A stretch of DNA of 5,640 nt from an uncultured Erysipelotrichaceae bacterium (lineage in GTDB: Bacteria; Bacillota_I; Bacilli_A; Erysipelotrichales; Erysipelotrichaceae), in NCBI GenBank assembly GCA_900314345.1, contig OMUX01000360.1, positions 1-5,640 of the forward strand. The letters are read 5' to 3'. Position numbers and translations under genes: made by a program. Under the pieces are notes generated by a model, which saw only the letters and a program-made list of their open reading frames with translations, did no database searches and was not told where the DNA came from. Of this stretch, positions 1 through 5,640 are shown piece after piece. The stretch's first letter is position 1, and each line of letters begins with the position of its first letter.

Positions 1-100
1 GGATGATCTTCTTCTGGCTGAAGACCTTCTTGAAGATGACATCATTGCGGATTGAGAGTGTTACGGTGGAACTGTTCAATGCTGTATCTGTATTGTTCAT
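1..100 (-). CDS. Rpn / PD-(D/E)XK transposase-like nuclease family protein, N-terminus only
   Basis: Only the first 33 codons are visible; the frame stays open and runs off the left edge. I chose ATG at 100-98 because AGGAG at 112-108 stands 7 bases upstream. A rival ATG at 104-102 is only 3 bases from that site and its frame stops after 17 codons. The peptide has a polar Ser/Thr/Asn-rich start followed by SIRNDVIFKKVFSQKK. The pattern 'NDviFKkvF' near residues 18-27 is the usual opening of Rpn recombination-promoting nucleases and the related PD-(D/E)XK 'putative transposase' family. Members are typically about 250-350 residues, with the catalytic residues further in, so nothing can be said about activity here. 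The gene is divergent from the ATPase to its right. The family call rests on one short motif and is an inference. Confidence 0.6.
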   Translation of the reverse strand, partial: MNNTDTALNSSTVTLSIRNDVIFKKVFSQKKII

Positions 101-107
101 TCATTGT

Positions 108-112
108 CTCCT
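108..112 (-). promoter_or_regulatory. Ribosome binding site of the Rpn-like gene
   Basis: Read on the minus strand the bases are AGGAG, followed by 7 bases and then ATG at 100-98. The spacing is ideal for that start and too short (3 bases) for the alternative ATG at 104-102. It therefore decides both the reading frame and the start. I found no convincing -35/-10 pair for this gene between 113 and 185. Confidence 0.6.
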
Positions 113-161
113 GTCTTTACCTTCCTTATTGCCTGTTCAGACAGGTTTCCTCCGCAAATAG

Positions 162-1403
162 TCAGCAAAAGTTTCGGGATATTGGTTTGACATCCGCTCA
201 GAAAAAACCATAGAAAGAGAATACGCATTCGATCCTTCTGCACGCTATATCCTCACAGGGCTGAGAAGAGCCGGCAAAAGCATCCTGCTGCACCACAAAG
301 TACTGGAGCTTGTAGAAAGCGGAGTCTCATGGACTCAGATCATATACATCAATTTTGAAGATGAACGTCTGGCAGAATTCAGCATCAAACACTTCAATGA
401 CATTGTCATCACTGCAGCGGAGCTTTCAGACAAGGAGCCGTACTACTTCTTTGACGAAATCCAGAATATTGACGGCTGGGAGCGTTTTGCAAGGAGACTT
501 GCGGACAGCCATGCCAATGTCCGGATCACCGGCAGTGATGCAAAAATGCTGAGCAGTGAAATGGAATCCCGTCTGGGTGCACGGTATCTGTCGAAAAATA
601 TCATGCCGTACAGCTTCCGCGAATATCTGAATGCACTGAACATTCCCTTTGATGACCTCTCCCGTTCATCCGCCAAAGGCACCGGTGCAATCAACCGCGC
701 ACTTCTTGCCTGCATGAAGGAAGGCGGTTTCCCGGAATCCCTGCAATATCTTTCAAAGCAGGCATATGCAGAAAGCATCTACCAGAAGATCCTTCTCGGC
801 GATATCGCAGCGCGAAACGGTATCAGGAATGCCGGCAGCCTGCGGATTCTCATGAAGAAAATTGCTGAAACCATCATGCATGAAGTTTCCTATAACAGAC
901 TTTCCGGTGCTGTCACAGGCGCCGGCACAAAGCTGAGTGTGGGATCTGTGATCCAGTATACCGGGTACGCAAAGGATGCCTGTCTGATTTTCACCACATC
1001 CAATTACTTTGCAGAATTCATGGAACAGGAAAGCACACCGCGTTACTATTTCACAGACAATGCGCTTCTGAATCTGTTCCTGGTCAACAAGGATTCTGCT
1101 TTGTTCGAAAACATGATTGCCTCTGCGCTTCACAGGAAATACGGAGACAATGTCTGGTACATGAAGTCCTCGAAGGCCGATGTGGATTTCTATGTTCCGG
1201 AAACACACCAGGCAGTCCAGACCACTCTGGAACTGGATGATTCTTCCCGGGAACGCGAACTCAAATCCCTAATTGTCCTTTCCTCCTCGTTTAAAGAAGC
1301 GAAGGAATTCATCATTGTCACAAGAAACCAGACGGAAACCATTCAGCTGAAGAACTGCACCGTCAAGGTCATGAAAGCTGCCGACTTCCTTCTGGATCTC
1401 TGA
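162..1403 (+). pseudogene. AAA ATPase with DUF4143 domain, 5'-truncated (no start codon)
   Basis: The frame is open for 413 codons after TAG at 159-161. Visible motifs in order are Walker A GLRRAGKS (258-281), the strand IIYINFEDERL (339-371), Walker B YYFFDEIQ (441-464), TGSDAKML (528-551) and LGARYLSK (573-596). A C-terminal half follows with STPRYYFTDNALLNLF and VDFYVPE, which marks the AAA_14 plus DUF4143 ATP-binding protein family. Such proteins are usually somewhat over 400 residues; their biological role is poorly defined and some are linked to mobile or defence-type loci. No ATG, GTG or TTG lies in frame before ATG at 546, and the first CTG (261) is inside the P-loop. A protein begun at 546 would be 285 residues and lack both Walker motifs. 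Two usually conserved positions differ: TGSN reads TGSD and LGGRY reads LGARY. The nuclease-like fold of DUF4143 shows no Lys after VDFYV...AVQT. I infer a lost 5' end of perhaps 10-25 codons; a sequencing indel near 159-190 is the main alternative. Confidence 0.75.
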
Positions 1404-1433
1404 GCTTTCCTTTTCCTGATTCCTGCCGGTGAG

Positions 1434-1439
1434 TATAAT
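1434..1439 (+). promoter_or_regulatory. Possible -10 element (TATAAT) upstream of lysA
   Basis: A perfect TATAAT sits in the 56-base gap between the ATPase stop and the lysA start. The best -35 at 17-base spacing is TTTTCC (1411-1416), a poor match to TTGACA, and there is no TG extended -10. Initiation about 7 bases downstream would start the transcript at or just before the AAGGAG site, leaving a leader of only about 14 bases. It may be the real lysA promoter or a coincidence. No L-box lysine riboswitch or T-box fits in this gap. Confidence 0.3.
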
Positions 1440-1445
1440 CATCGC

Positions 1446-1451
1446 AAGGAG
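1446..1451 (+). promoter_or_regulatory. Ribosome binding site of lysA
   Basis: AAGGAG is followed by 8 bases and then ATG at 1460. It excludes the in-frame GTG at 1454, which would be only 2 bases away. It therefore sets the start of LysA at MKKPFVTEE, two residues shorter than the longest frame. Confidence 0.7.
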
Positions 1452-1459
1452 ATGTGCCT

Positions 1460-2716
1460 ATGAAGAAACCGTTTGTCACAGAAGAACAGCTTCAGAAGAT
1501 CGTACAGGAATACCCGACTCCGTTTCATCTCTATGATGAGGCAGGCATCCGCAGACACTGCCGCATGATCAACGAAGCATTCTCATGGAATCCCGGCTTC
1601 CGGGAACACTTTGCCGTCAAGGCAACCCCGAATCCTTCCATCCTCAGGATCATGAAGGAGGAAGGCTGCGGTGTGGATACTGCATCCCTGACGGAACTCA
1701 TGCTTGCAGAGAAATGCGGGTTTAAGAATGAAGAGATTTTCTTCACTTCCATCGATACCCCGGCAGAAGACTTCCGGAAAGCATATGATCTCCATGCCAT
1801 CATCAACTTCGATGATCCTGATGCCATGAATTTCTTTGAAAAGCATGTCGGAAAGCTGCCGAAGACCGCATGTCTGCGCTACAACCCGGGCGGTGTCTTC
1901 ACCCTGAACAAGTCCCATGAAGGATTCCAGGTCATGGGACAGCTTGAGGAAAACAAGTTCGGCATGACAAAGGATCAGATCTTTGCCTGCTTCCAAAGAC
2001 TCAAGGAAGCCGGCTGTGAGAACTATGGCCTCCATACCTTCCTTGCAAGCAATACCTTGTCCGATGACTACTATCCCGCACTTGCACGGATCATCTTCTC
2101 CCTGGCCGTGGAAGTAAAGGAAACCTTAGGCATCTCTGTTTCCTTCATCAACCTTTCCGGCGGAATCGGTGTTCCCTACAAGCCTGATGAACGCTCCAAC
2201 AATGTCCTTGCCATCGGTGCAGGTGTAAAGAAGGCATATGAAGAAATCCTTGTCCCTGCAGGTCTTGGCAATGTCAGACTGTGCACGGAGCTTGGCAGAT
2301 GGATGACCGCAGAAAGCGGCTGTATTGTCACAAAGGTGGTCCATCTGAAGGATACCTACCGGCACTATGCCGGCGTGGATGCCAATGCCTGCAACCTCAT
2401 GCGTCCGGCCATGTACGGTGCCTATCACCACATCACGGTCATGGGCAAGGAAGATCAGCCATGTGACCATGTCTATGATGTGATCGGTGATCTCTGCGAG
2501 AACAATGACAAGCTTGCCATACAGAGATCCCTTCCGGAACTAGAACCGGGTGATCTTCTGGTGATCCATGATACAGGCGCCCATGGCTTCTCCATGGGAT
2601 ACAACTACAACGGCAGGCTGCGTTCCGCAGAACTCCTGCTCAAAGAAGACGGCACAGTCAAAATGATCCGGCGCCCTGAGACACCGGATGATTACTTCGC
2701 TACACTGAATTTCTGA
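1460..2716 (+). CDS. lysA: Diaminopimelate decarboxylase
   Basis: This PLP enzyme (fold type III, alanine-racemase-like barrel plus C-terminal beta domain) converts meso-2,6-diaminopimelate to L-lysine and CO2 in the cytoplasm, the last step of lysine synthesis. The protein has 418 residues, normal for LysA. Motifs by residue: HFAVKATPNP with the PLP lysine at K54; GVDTASLTEL (71-80); GLHTFLASN with H192; NLSGGIGVPY (231-240) for phosphate binding; CTELGR (276-280); GVDANACNLMRPAMYGAYHH (306-325); GDLCENNDK with C346; and a closing GAHGFSMGYNYNGRLRSAE. The C346-E-N-N-D motif corresponds to the CExxD active-site segment contributed to the partner subunit in dimeric LysA. Several motifs differ from classical LysA (HTFLASN for HxHIGS, ELGR for EPGR, GAH for GAY), but I recognise this variant from gut Bacillota annotated as LysA. 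NspC carboxynorspermidine decarboxylase is less likely given the lysine-pathway neighbours. The gene follows the ATPase by 56 bases and converges on lysC, leaving one base between stops. Confidence 0.9.
   Translation: MKKPFVTEEQLQKIVQEYPTPFHLYDEAGIRRHCRMINEAFSWNPGFREHFAVKATPNPSILRIMKEEGCGVDTASLTELMLAEKCGFKNEEIFFTSIDTPAEDFRKAYDLHAIINFDDPDAMNFFEKHVGKLPKTACLRYNPGGVFTLNKSHEGFQVMGQLEENKFGMTKDQIFACFQRLKEAGCENYGLHTFLASNTLSDDYYPALARIIFSLAVEVKETLGISVSFINLSGGIGVPYKPDERSNNVLAIGAGVKKAYEEILVPAGLGNVRLCTELGRWMTAESGCIVTKVVHLKDTYRHYAGVDANACNLMRPAMYGAYHHITVMGKEDQPCDHVYDVIGDLCENNDKLAIQRSLPELEPGDLLVIHDTGAHGFSMGYNYNGRLRSAELLLKEDGTVKMIRRPETPDDYFATLNF
2660..2689 (-). terminator. Candidate intrinsic terminator of the patA-dapL-lysC run, inside lysA
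   Basis: On the minus strand ATCCGGTG (2689-2682) pairs with CGCCGGAT (2673-2666) across an 8-base loop. This gives an 8-bp GC-rich stem including one T-G wobble. CA then TTTT (2663-2660) follows. It lies about 29-58 bases past the lysC stop. On the plus strand the wobble becomes a C-A mismatch, so the fold favours the direction it would serve. The T-run is short and the bases also code for LysA, so this is a candidate only. Confidence 0.4.
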
Positions 2717-2717
2717 A

Positions 2718-4034
2718 CTACAGACGGTCCTCGATCTCTTCATAGATCGCTGTGATCGTCTTTTCATAATTCTCTTCATCCACCGCAAGGATGATGTTGA
2801 GCTCTGAAAATGACACATCAATCATGCGGATGTTGATATCCGCATCTGCCACAGCCTGGAATACCTCTGCCGCAAAGCCCTTGGTCTTAGCGATGCCTTC
2901 GCCCACAACCGCAACCACGGCAATGTGATCCTCAATGAACACACGGTCCGGATGAAGCTGTTCATTCAGTTCCTTCAGTACCTTCTCGCGCACCGGCTCC
3001 AGATCCTTGGTGGAGACAAGCACAGACATCGTATCAATGGAGGTCGGCGTATGTTCATAAGGGACCCCATGCCTTGCAAGGATGGACAGTACTTTTGCGC
3101 CAAAGCCGATCTCTGCATTCATCATTGCCATGTCGATCTGGATGTTCGACATGTTCTTCTTGCCCGCAATGCCGGTGACCATATGAAACTGTGCGCTGCC
3201 TGTATAGGCAGGAACGATCATCGTTCCCGGATCTGATGGATGATTCGTATTCCGGATATTGATCGGGATGCCTGCCGTGCGCACCGGGAATACCGTCTCT
3301 TCATGCAGGACGGAAGCACCCATGTAGGAAAGCTCCCTTAATTCCTGGTAGCTGATCGTACGGACCGGCTTTGGATCTGATATGATCCCTGGATCTGCAC
3401 TCCGCATCCCGTCCACATCCGTCCAGTTCTCATATAAAGACGCATGCACTGCTCTTGCCACGATAGCACCGGTAATGTCAGAACCGCCCCTTGTAAATAC
3501 ACGGATCTTTCCGTTTCCATCGCTTCCGTAGAAACCCGGAATCACCGCATGATCAAGCTTTGCCAGTGTCCTTGCAAGAACCGGATAGCTCTTCTCAGGA
3601 ATGAAGTGATGTTCTTCATCAATGAAAATATTCTCTCCGGACTCCACATACGGCCATCCCAGCCAGTCTGCCATGATCAATGCATTCAGATGTTCCCCGC
3701 GGCTTGCAAGGTATTCCCTCTCCGGGGAAGCAAGAGAACTTCTGATCACATCCATCTCCTTCTGCAGGTCAAAGTGTATGCCAAGTCCGTCAATGATTTC
3801 CTGGTATCTGTCACTGATCCGCTTCAGGATGCGTTCCGTGTCCTCTTTTCTCACTGCCGCATCATACAGGTAATAGAAAAGATCCGTGACCTTGATGTCA
3901 TCGGGAAACCTCTTCCCCGGTGCAGAGACCACAAGATATCTTCTTTCACTGTCTTCTTCCAGGATCCTTCTTGCCTTTGAAAGCTGCTTTGCATCTGCAC
4001 AGCTGCTTCCGCCGAACTTTACAACCTTGCTCAT
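2718..4034 (-). CDS. lysC: Aspartate kinase (monofunctional, YclM / aspartokinase III type)
   Basis: It phosphorylates L-aspartate with ATP to give 4-phospho-L-aspartate, the committed cytoplasmic step towards diaminopimelate, lysine, threonine and methionine. The protein has 438 residues. The N-terminal amino acid kinase domain shows KFGGSS (6-11), VVSAPGK (35-41), a substrate-binding SRGEH (111-115), FTRGGSDITG (180-189) and ENWTDVDGMRSADP (202-215). Two C-terminal ACT domains follow at about 285-360 and 370-438. The segment HGVPYEHTPTSIDTMSVLV (322-340) resembles B. subtilis YclM more than E. coli LysC. YclM is the isozyme inhibited jointly by lysine and threonine, so allosteric control is likely, but the effector is an inference. 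There is no homoserine dehydrogenase fusion. The start is ATG at 4034, which overlaps the deacetylase stop as ATGA and has GGAAAGG 8 bases upstream; an in-frame start at 4169 would run far back into dapL. It is the last gene of the minus-strand run. The symbol is generic; a YclM-type name may be more exact. Confidence 0.92.
   Translation of the reverse strand: MSKVVKFGGSSCADAKQLSKARRILEEDSERRYLVVSAPGKRFPDDIKVTDLFYYLYDAAVRKEDTERILKRISDRYQEIIDGLGIHFDLQKEMDVIRSSLASPEREYLASRGEHLNALIMADWLGWPYVESGENIFIDEEHHFIPEKSYPVLARTLAKLDHAVIPGFYGSDGNGKIRVFTRGGSDITGAIVARAVHASLYENWTDVDGMRSADPGIISDPKPVRTISYQELRELSYMGASVLHEETVFPVRTAGIPINIRNTNHPSDPGTMIVPAYTGSAQFHMVTGIAGKKNMSNIQIDMAMMNAEIGFGAKVLSILARHGVPYEHTPTSIDTMSVLVSTKDLEPVREKVLKELNEQLHPDRVFIEDHIAVVAVVGEGIAKTKGFAAEVFQAVADADINIRMIDVSFSELNIILAVDEENYEKTITAIYEEIEDRL
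2723..2764 (+). terminator. Candidate intrinsic terminator of lysA, inside lysC
   Basis: On the plus strand GACGGTC (2723-2729) pairs with GATCGTC (2754-2760), 7 bp including one G-T wobble. Above an internal loop, CGATC (2732-2736) pairs with GATCG (2745-2749). TTTT (2761-2764) follows directly. It begins 7 bases past the lysA stop. On the minus strand the wobble becomes a C-A mismatch, so the fold is better in the lysA direction. The internal loop and the run of only four T make it weak, and the bases also encode the C-terminus of aspartokinase. Confidence 0.35.
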
Positions 4035-5191
4035 AACGCATGCCTTTCCAGCCAGTTCCACACCACCGCAGAATGCACTGCCGCCGCATATCCCAGTGCT
4101 TCCTCCTTCGGGTTCATCCTTGCATTGTGCAATGGATAAGCACTGTCCACCCCGATGTGGTAATAGCATCCTTCATATTTCTCAAGGAAGAAGCCGAAGT
4201 CCTCCGTGGTCATGGATGCCGGCTCCTGCACAACATGATCTTTTCCAAGAAGAGCTTCTGCTGTTTCCTGTACCAGCCTGACATCTTCATCATGGTTGAA
4301 GACTCCGGGATATCCGTCCTTCAATACCAGATCAGCTGTTACATGTTCCTGTGCTTCCACACGCTGACAGATTTCCACGATCTCCTGTTTCTGTGTCTCT
4401 CTCAATGCAATGTCACTGCAGCGCAGGATGCCATGGCACTCTGCACGATCACTGATAATGTTGCGCACATTTCCGGCATGGAAGGAACCGATTGTACATA
4501 CCGACCTTCTGCCGTCTTCTTCCTTTGTGAGCTTCTTCAGTTCAGCGCAAAGCCTTGCGCATGCATACAGACTGTCCGTGCATTTCTCCGGCTCTGCCGC
4601 ATGCCCGCCATGTCCATGGACCGTGATGTCAATTGTTGCCGCATTGGCATAGAAGCTTCCGTATTTTACACCGATCGTTCCAGCAGGAAGCGATGGTTCA
4701 ATGTGTGCACCATACACAGCCTTTACACCAGGTTCATCCAGGATGCCTGTATCAAGGATCCGCTTTGCTCCGCCGTCTCCTTCTTCATCCGGCTGGAAGA
4801 TGAACACCACACTCCCCTGCAGTTCCTCTTTATGCATGGAAAGGATCCTGGCTGTACCAAGCAGTGCTGCTATATGCATGTCATGGCCGCATGCATGCAT
4901 CACGCCAGTATTCACCGAGGCACATGAAAGTCCTGTTTCTTCTGTTACCGGCAGGGCATCAATATCTGCGCGGAATGCGCACACACTGCCTGGCTTTCCG
5001 CCATGCAGCACACCGATGACACCGGTGGGAAGCGGACGGTATGTCTCAAGATTCAGTTCCTTCAGACACTTCAGGATCACATCCGTTGTACGGTATTCTT
5101 CATTTCCTGTTTCCGGATGTGCATGGATATCTTCACGGATGGCACGCATCCACCGGTATATGTCCAGAGATTCCGAAAGAAAATCAATCAT
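4031..5191 (-). CDS. dapL: N-acetyldiaminopimelate deacetylase (M20D metallopeptidase family)
   Basis: It hydrolyses N-acetyl-LL-2,6-diaminopimelate to LL-diaminopimelate and acetate, a cytoplasmic step of the acetylated lysine route. At 386 residues it fits M20D amidohydrolases. Visible motifs are RADIDALPVTEETG (74-87), HACGHDMH (99-106), FIFQPDEEGDGGA (130-142), GAHIEP (161-166), the lid-domain HGHGGHAAEP (192-201), NIISDRAECHGILR (244-257), MTTEDFG (327-333) and YPLHNARMNP (352-361). By family analogy the metal ligands are C101, H103, E137, H163 and H355, with E136 as the general base; all are present. Stretches such as YANAATIDIT and HIGVDSAYPLHNARMNPKEEA resemble B. subtilis YkuR/DapL. 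Hippurate or amino-acid amidohydrolases of M20D look alike, but the patA and lysC neighbours support the lysine role. The start is ATG at 5191, which overlaps the patA stop as ATGA and has GGAGG 7 bases upstream. The in-frame start at 5266 is rejected as lying deep inside patA. The symbol dapL is also used for the unrelated LL-DAP aminotransferase. Confidence 0.85.
   Translation of the reverse strand: MIDFLSESLDIYRWMRAIREDIHAHPETGNEEYRTTDVILKCLKELNLETYRPLPTGVIGVLHGGKPGSVCAFRADIDALPVTEETGLSCASVNTGVMHACGHDMHIAALLGTARILSMHKEELQGSVVFIFQPDEEGDGGAKRILDTGILDEPGVKAVYGAHIEPSLPAGTIGVKYGSFYANAATIDITVHGHGGHAAEPEKCTDSLYACARLCAELKKLTKEEDGRRSVCTIGSFHAGNVRNIISDRAECHGILRCSDIALRETQKQEIVEICQRVEAQEHVTADLVLKDGYPGVFNHDEDVRLVQETAEALLGKDHVVQEPASMTTEDFGFFLEKYEGCYYHIGVDSAYPLHNARMNPKEEALGYAAAVHSAVVWNWLERHAL
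4043..4049 (-). promoter_or_regulatory. Ribosome binding site of lysC, inside the dapL 3' end
   Basis: Read on the minus strand the bases are GGAAAGG, with 8 bases to ATG at 4034. It fixes the aspartokinase start at MSKVVKFGG. Together with the ATGA overlap it suggests termination-reinitiation coupling to dapL. Confidence 0.6.
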
Positions 5192-5640
5192 CTTCTTTCC
5201 TCCAGCATGGAAAGAAACTTCTTCAGACGCTTCATTCCTTCTTTCAGTGTATCCATGTCCGCACAATAGCTGATACGCACATGTCCTTCCCCATGGAAGG
5301 CAATGCCCGGTGTCACAGCCAGGCCTGCAGACTGCACCATCTTTGTGCAGAACATCATGGAAGGAAGCCCGTACCTTGAAATATCCGGGAACACATAGAA
5401 GGCACCCATCGGCTCCACCGCCGGAAGCTTCATCTCCTCCAGCTGTTCCAGCACATATGCCCTTCTTCTTTCATACTCCTTTAAGAAAGGCTTTGGACTG
5501 ACATCCAGGGCATGCTCTGCAGCCCTCTGGAACGGTGCGGGTGTGGAAGTCATCATGTACTGATGCAGCAGGGACACCTTCTCCGTCAGGTAGGGGTTAC
5601 CGCACACAGACACCATGCGCCGTCCCGTAGTGGCTAAGGC
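5188..5640 (-). CDS. patA: N-acetyl-LL-diaminopimelate aminotransferase, C-terminal 150 residues
   Basis: This is the C-terminal part of a class I/II (fold type I) PLP aminotransferase; the frame is open to the right edge, so the start and the PLP lysine lie outside. Visible parts are the end of the 'K..(S/A)MTGWR' loop, here ATTGRR at the edge; LLHQYMMTSTPAPFQRAAEHAL; EPMGAFYVFPDIS; and VTPGIAFHGEGHVRISYC. The last contains the conserved carboxylate-binding Arg (visible residue 122). In B. subtilis PatA transaminates L-2-acetamido-6-oxopimelate with glutamate to N-acetyl-LL-diaminopimelate, just before the deacetylase step. The next gene downstream encodes a likely deacetylase, joined by a four-base ATGA overlap, which supports this role over a general aspartate or aromatic aminotransferase. 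In the edge motif the usual Trp of TGWR is Arg, and the following IGYV reads MVSV. The substrate assignment is an inference from context; the fold assignment is firm. Confidence 0.78.
   Translation of the reverse strand, partial: ALATTGRRMVSVCGNPYLTEKVSLLHQYMMTSTPAPFQRAAEHALDVSPKPFLKEYERRRAYVLEQLEEMKLPAVEPMGAFYVFPDISRYGLPSMMFCTKMVQSAGLAVTPGIAFHGEGHVRISYCADMDTLKEGMKRLKKFLSMLEERR
5199..5203 (-). promoter_or_regulatory. Ribosome binding site of dapL, inside the patA 3' end
   Basis: Read on the minus strand the bases are GGAGG, with 7 bases to ATG at 5191. This strong site fixes the deacetylase start at MIDFLSESLD. It sits within the last codons of patA, next to the ATGA overlap. Confidence 0.7.

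Noticed and set aside
2..55. Plus-strand frame at the left edge that could be the acidic C-terminus of another protein
   Set aside because: It is antisense to the Rpn-like N-terminus, which has a ribosome site and a family motif. 17 codons give no independent support.
132..145. Inverted repeat CCTGT-TCAG-ACAGG between the divergent genes
   Set aside because: A 5-bp stem with a 4-base loop and no T-run is expected by chance. It is not placed as an operator relative to any recognised promoter.
546..1403. Treating the ATPase as a complete 285-residue gene starting at ATG 546
   Set aside because: The ATG lies inside the conserved TGSDAKML motif, no ribosome site precedes it, and the product would lack Walker A and B. 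Clear homologous coding continues upstream in the same frame.
1454..1459. GTG start of lysA two codons upstream
   Set aside because: It is only 2 bases from AAGGAG; ATG 1460 has the correct 8-base spacing.
4035..4169. In-frame upstream extension of aspartokinase to an ATG at 4169
   Set aside because: The extension overlaps the dapL C-terminus by over 130 bases and adds residues before the conserved MSKVVKFGG start. ATG 4034 has a good ribosome site and the ATGA junction.
4889..4898. Palindromic GCATGCATGC run
   Set aside because: It follows directly from the codons for Met-His-Ala-Cys in the M20 metal site, so no regulatory role needs to be invoked.
4040..4927. Long plus-strand open frame (295 codons) opposite the deacetylase
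   Set aside because: It is antisense to a gene with full M20 motifs, is rich in Cys/His/Met with no recognisable domain, and has no ribosome site. It is a shadow of the codon use of dapL.
5192..5266. In-frame upstream extension of the deacetylase to an ATG at 5266
   Set aside because: It overlaps patA deeply and adds a non-family sequence. GGAGG at 5203-5199 points to ATG 5191.

Overview
The window is part of a bacterial chromosome. It most likely comes from the Bacillota, perhaps an Erysipelotrichia- or Lachnospiraceae-type gut organism. The grounds are AGGAGG-type ribosome sites, tight ATGA gene junctions, a YclM-type aspartokinase, the acetylated (B. subtilis-type) diaminopimelate route and a LysA variant I associate with gut Clostridia and relatives. 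The placement is an inference from protein style; no rRNA or marker gene is present.

Layout. (a) Positions 1-100, minus strand: the first 33 codons of a gene resembling the Rpn / PD-(D/E)XK 'transposase' family, cut by the window edge. (b) Positions 162-1403, plus strand: an AAA ATPase with a C-terminal DUF4143 domain. Its frame is intact through the P-loop and Walker B to the stop, but it has no usable start codon upstream of the P-loop, so it looks 5'-truncated. (c) Positions 1460-2716, plus strand: lysA, diaminopimelate decarboxylase, with a clear AAGGAG site. (d) Positions 5640-2718, minus strand: a tightly coupled run patA (partial) - dapL - lysC. Each pair overlaps by four bases (ATGA), and each downstream gene has its own Shine-Dalgarno site.

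The four right-hand genes belong to one pathway. Aspartokinase commits aspartate to the aspartate family. PatA and the M20 deacetylase carry out the transamination and deacetylation of the N-acetyl-diaminopimelate branch. LysA makes lysine from meso-diaminopimelate. lysA converges on the other three, and the two stop codons are separated by one base. Any terminators must therefore lie inside the neighbouring gene. I see one candidate hairpin on each side, and each folds better on the strand it would serve.

I do not see an undescribed multi-gene system, CRISPR array, RNA gene, lysine riboswitch or complete mobile element. The points worth a second look are the start-less ATPase beside an Rpn-like gene, the one-base convergent junction with embedded terminators, and active-site motif variation in LysA and at the edge of PatA.
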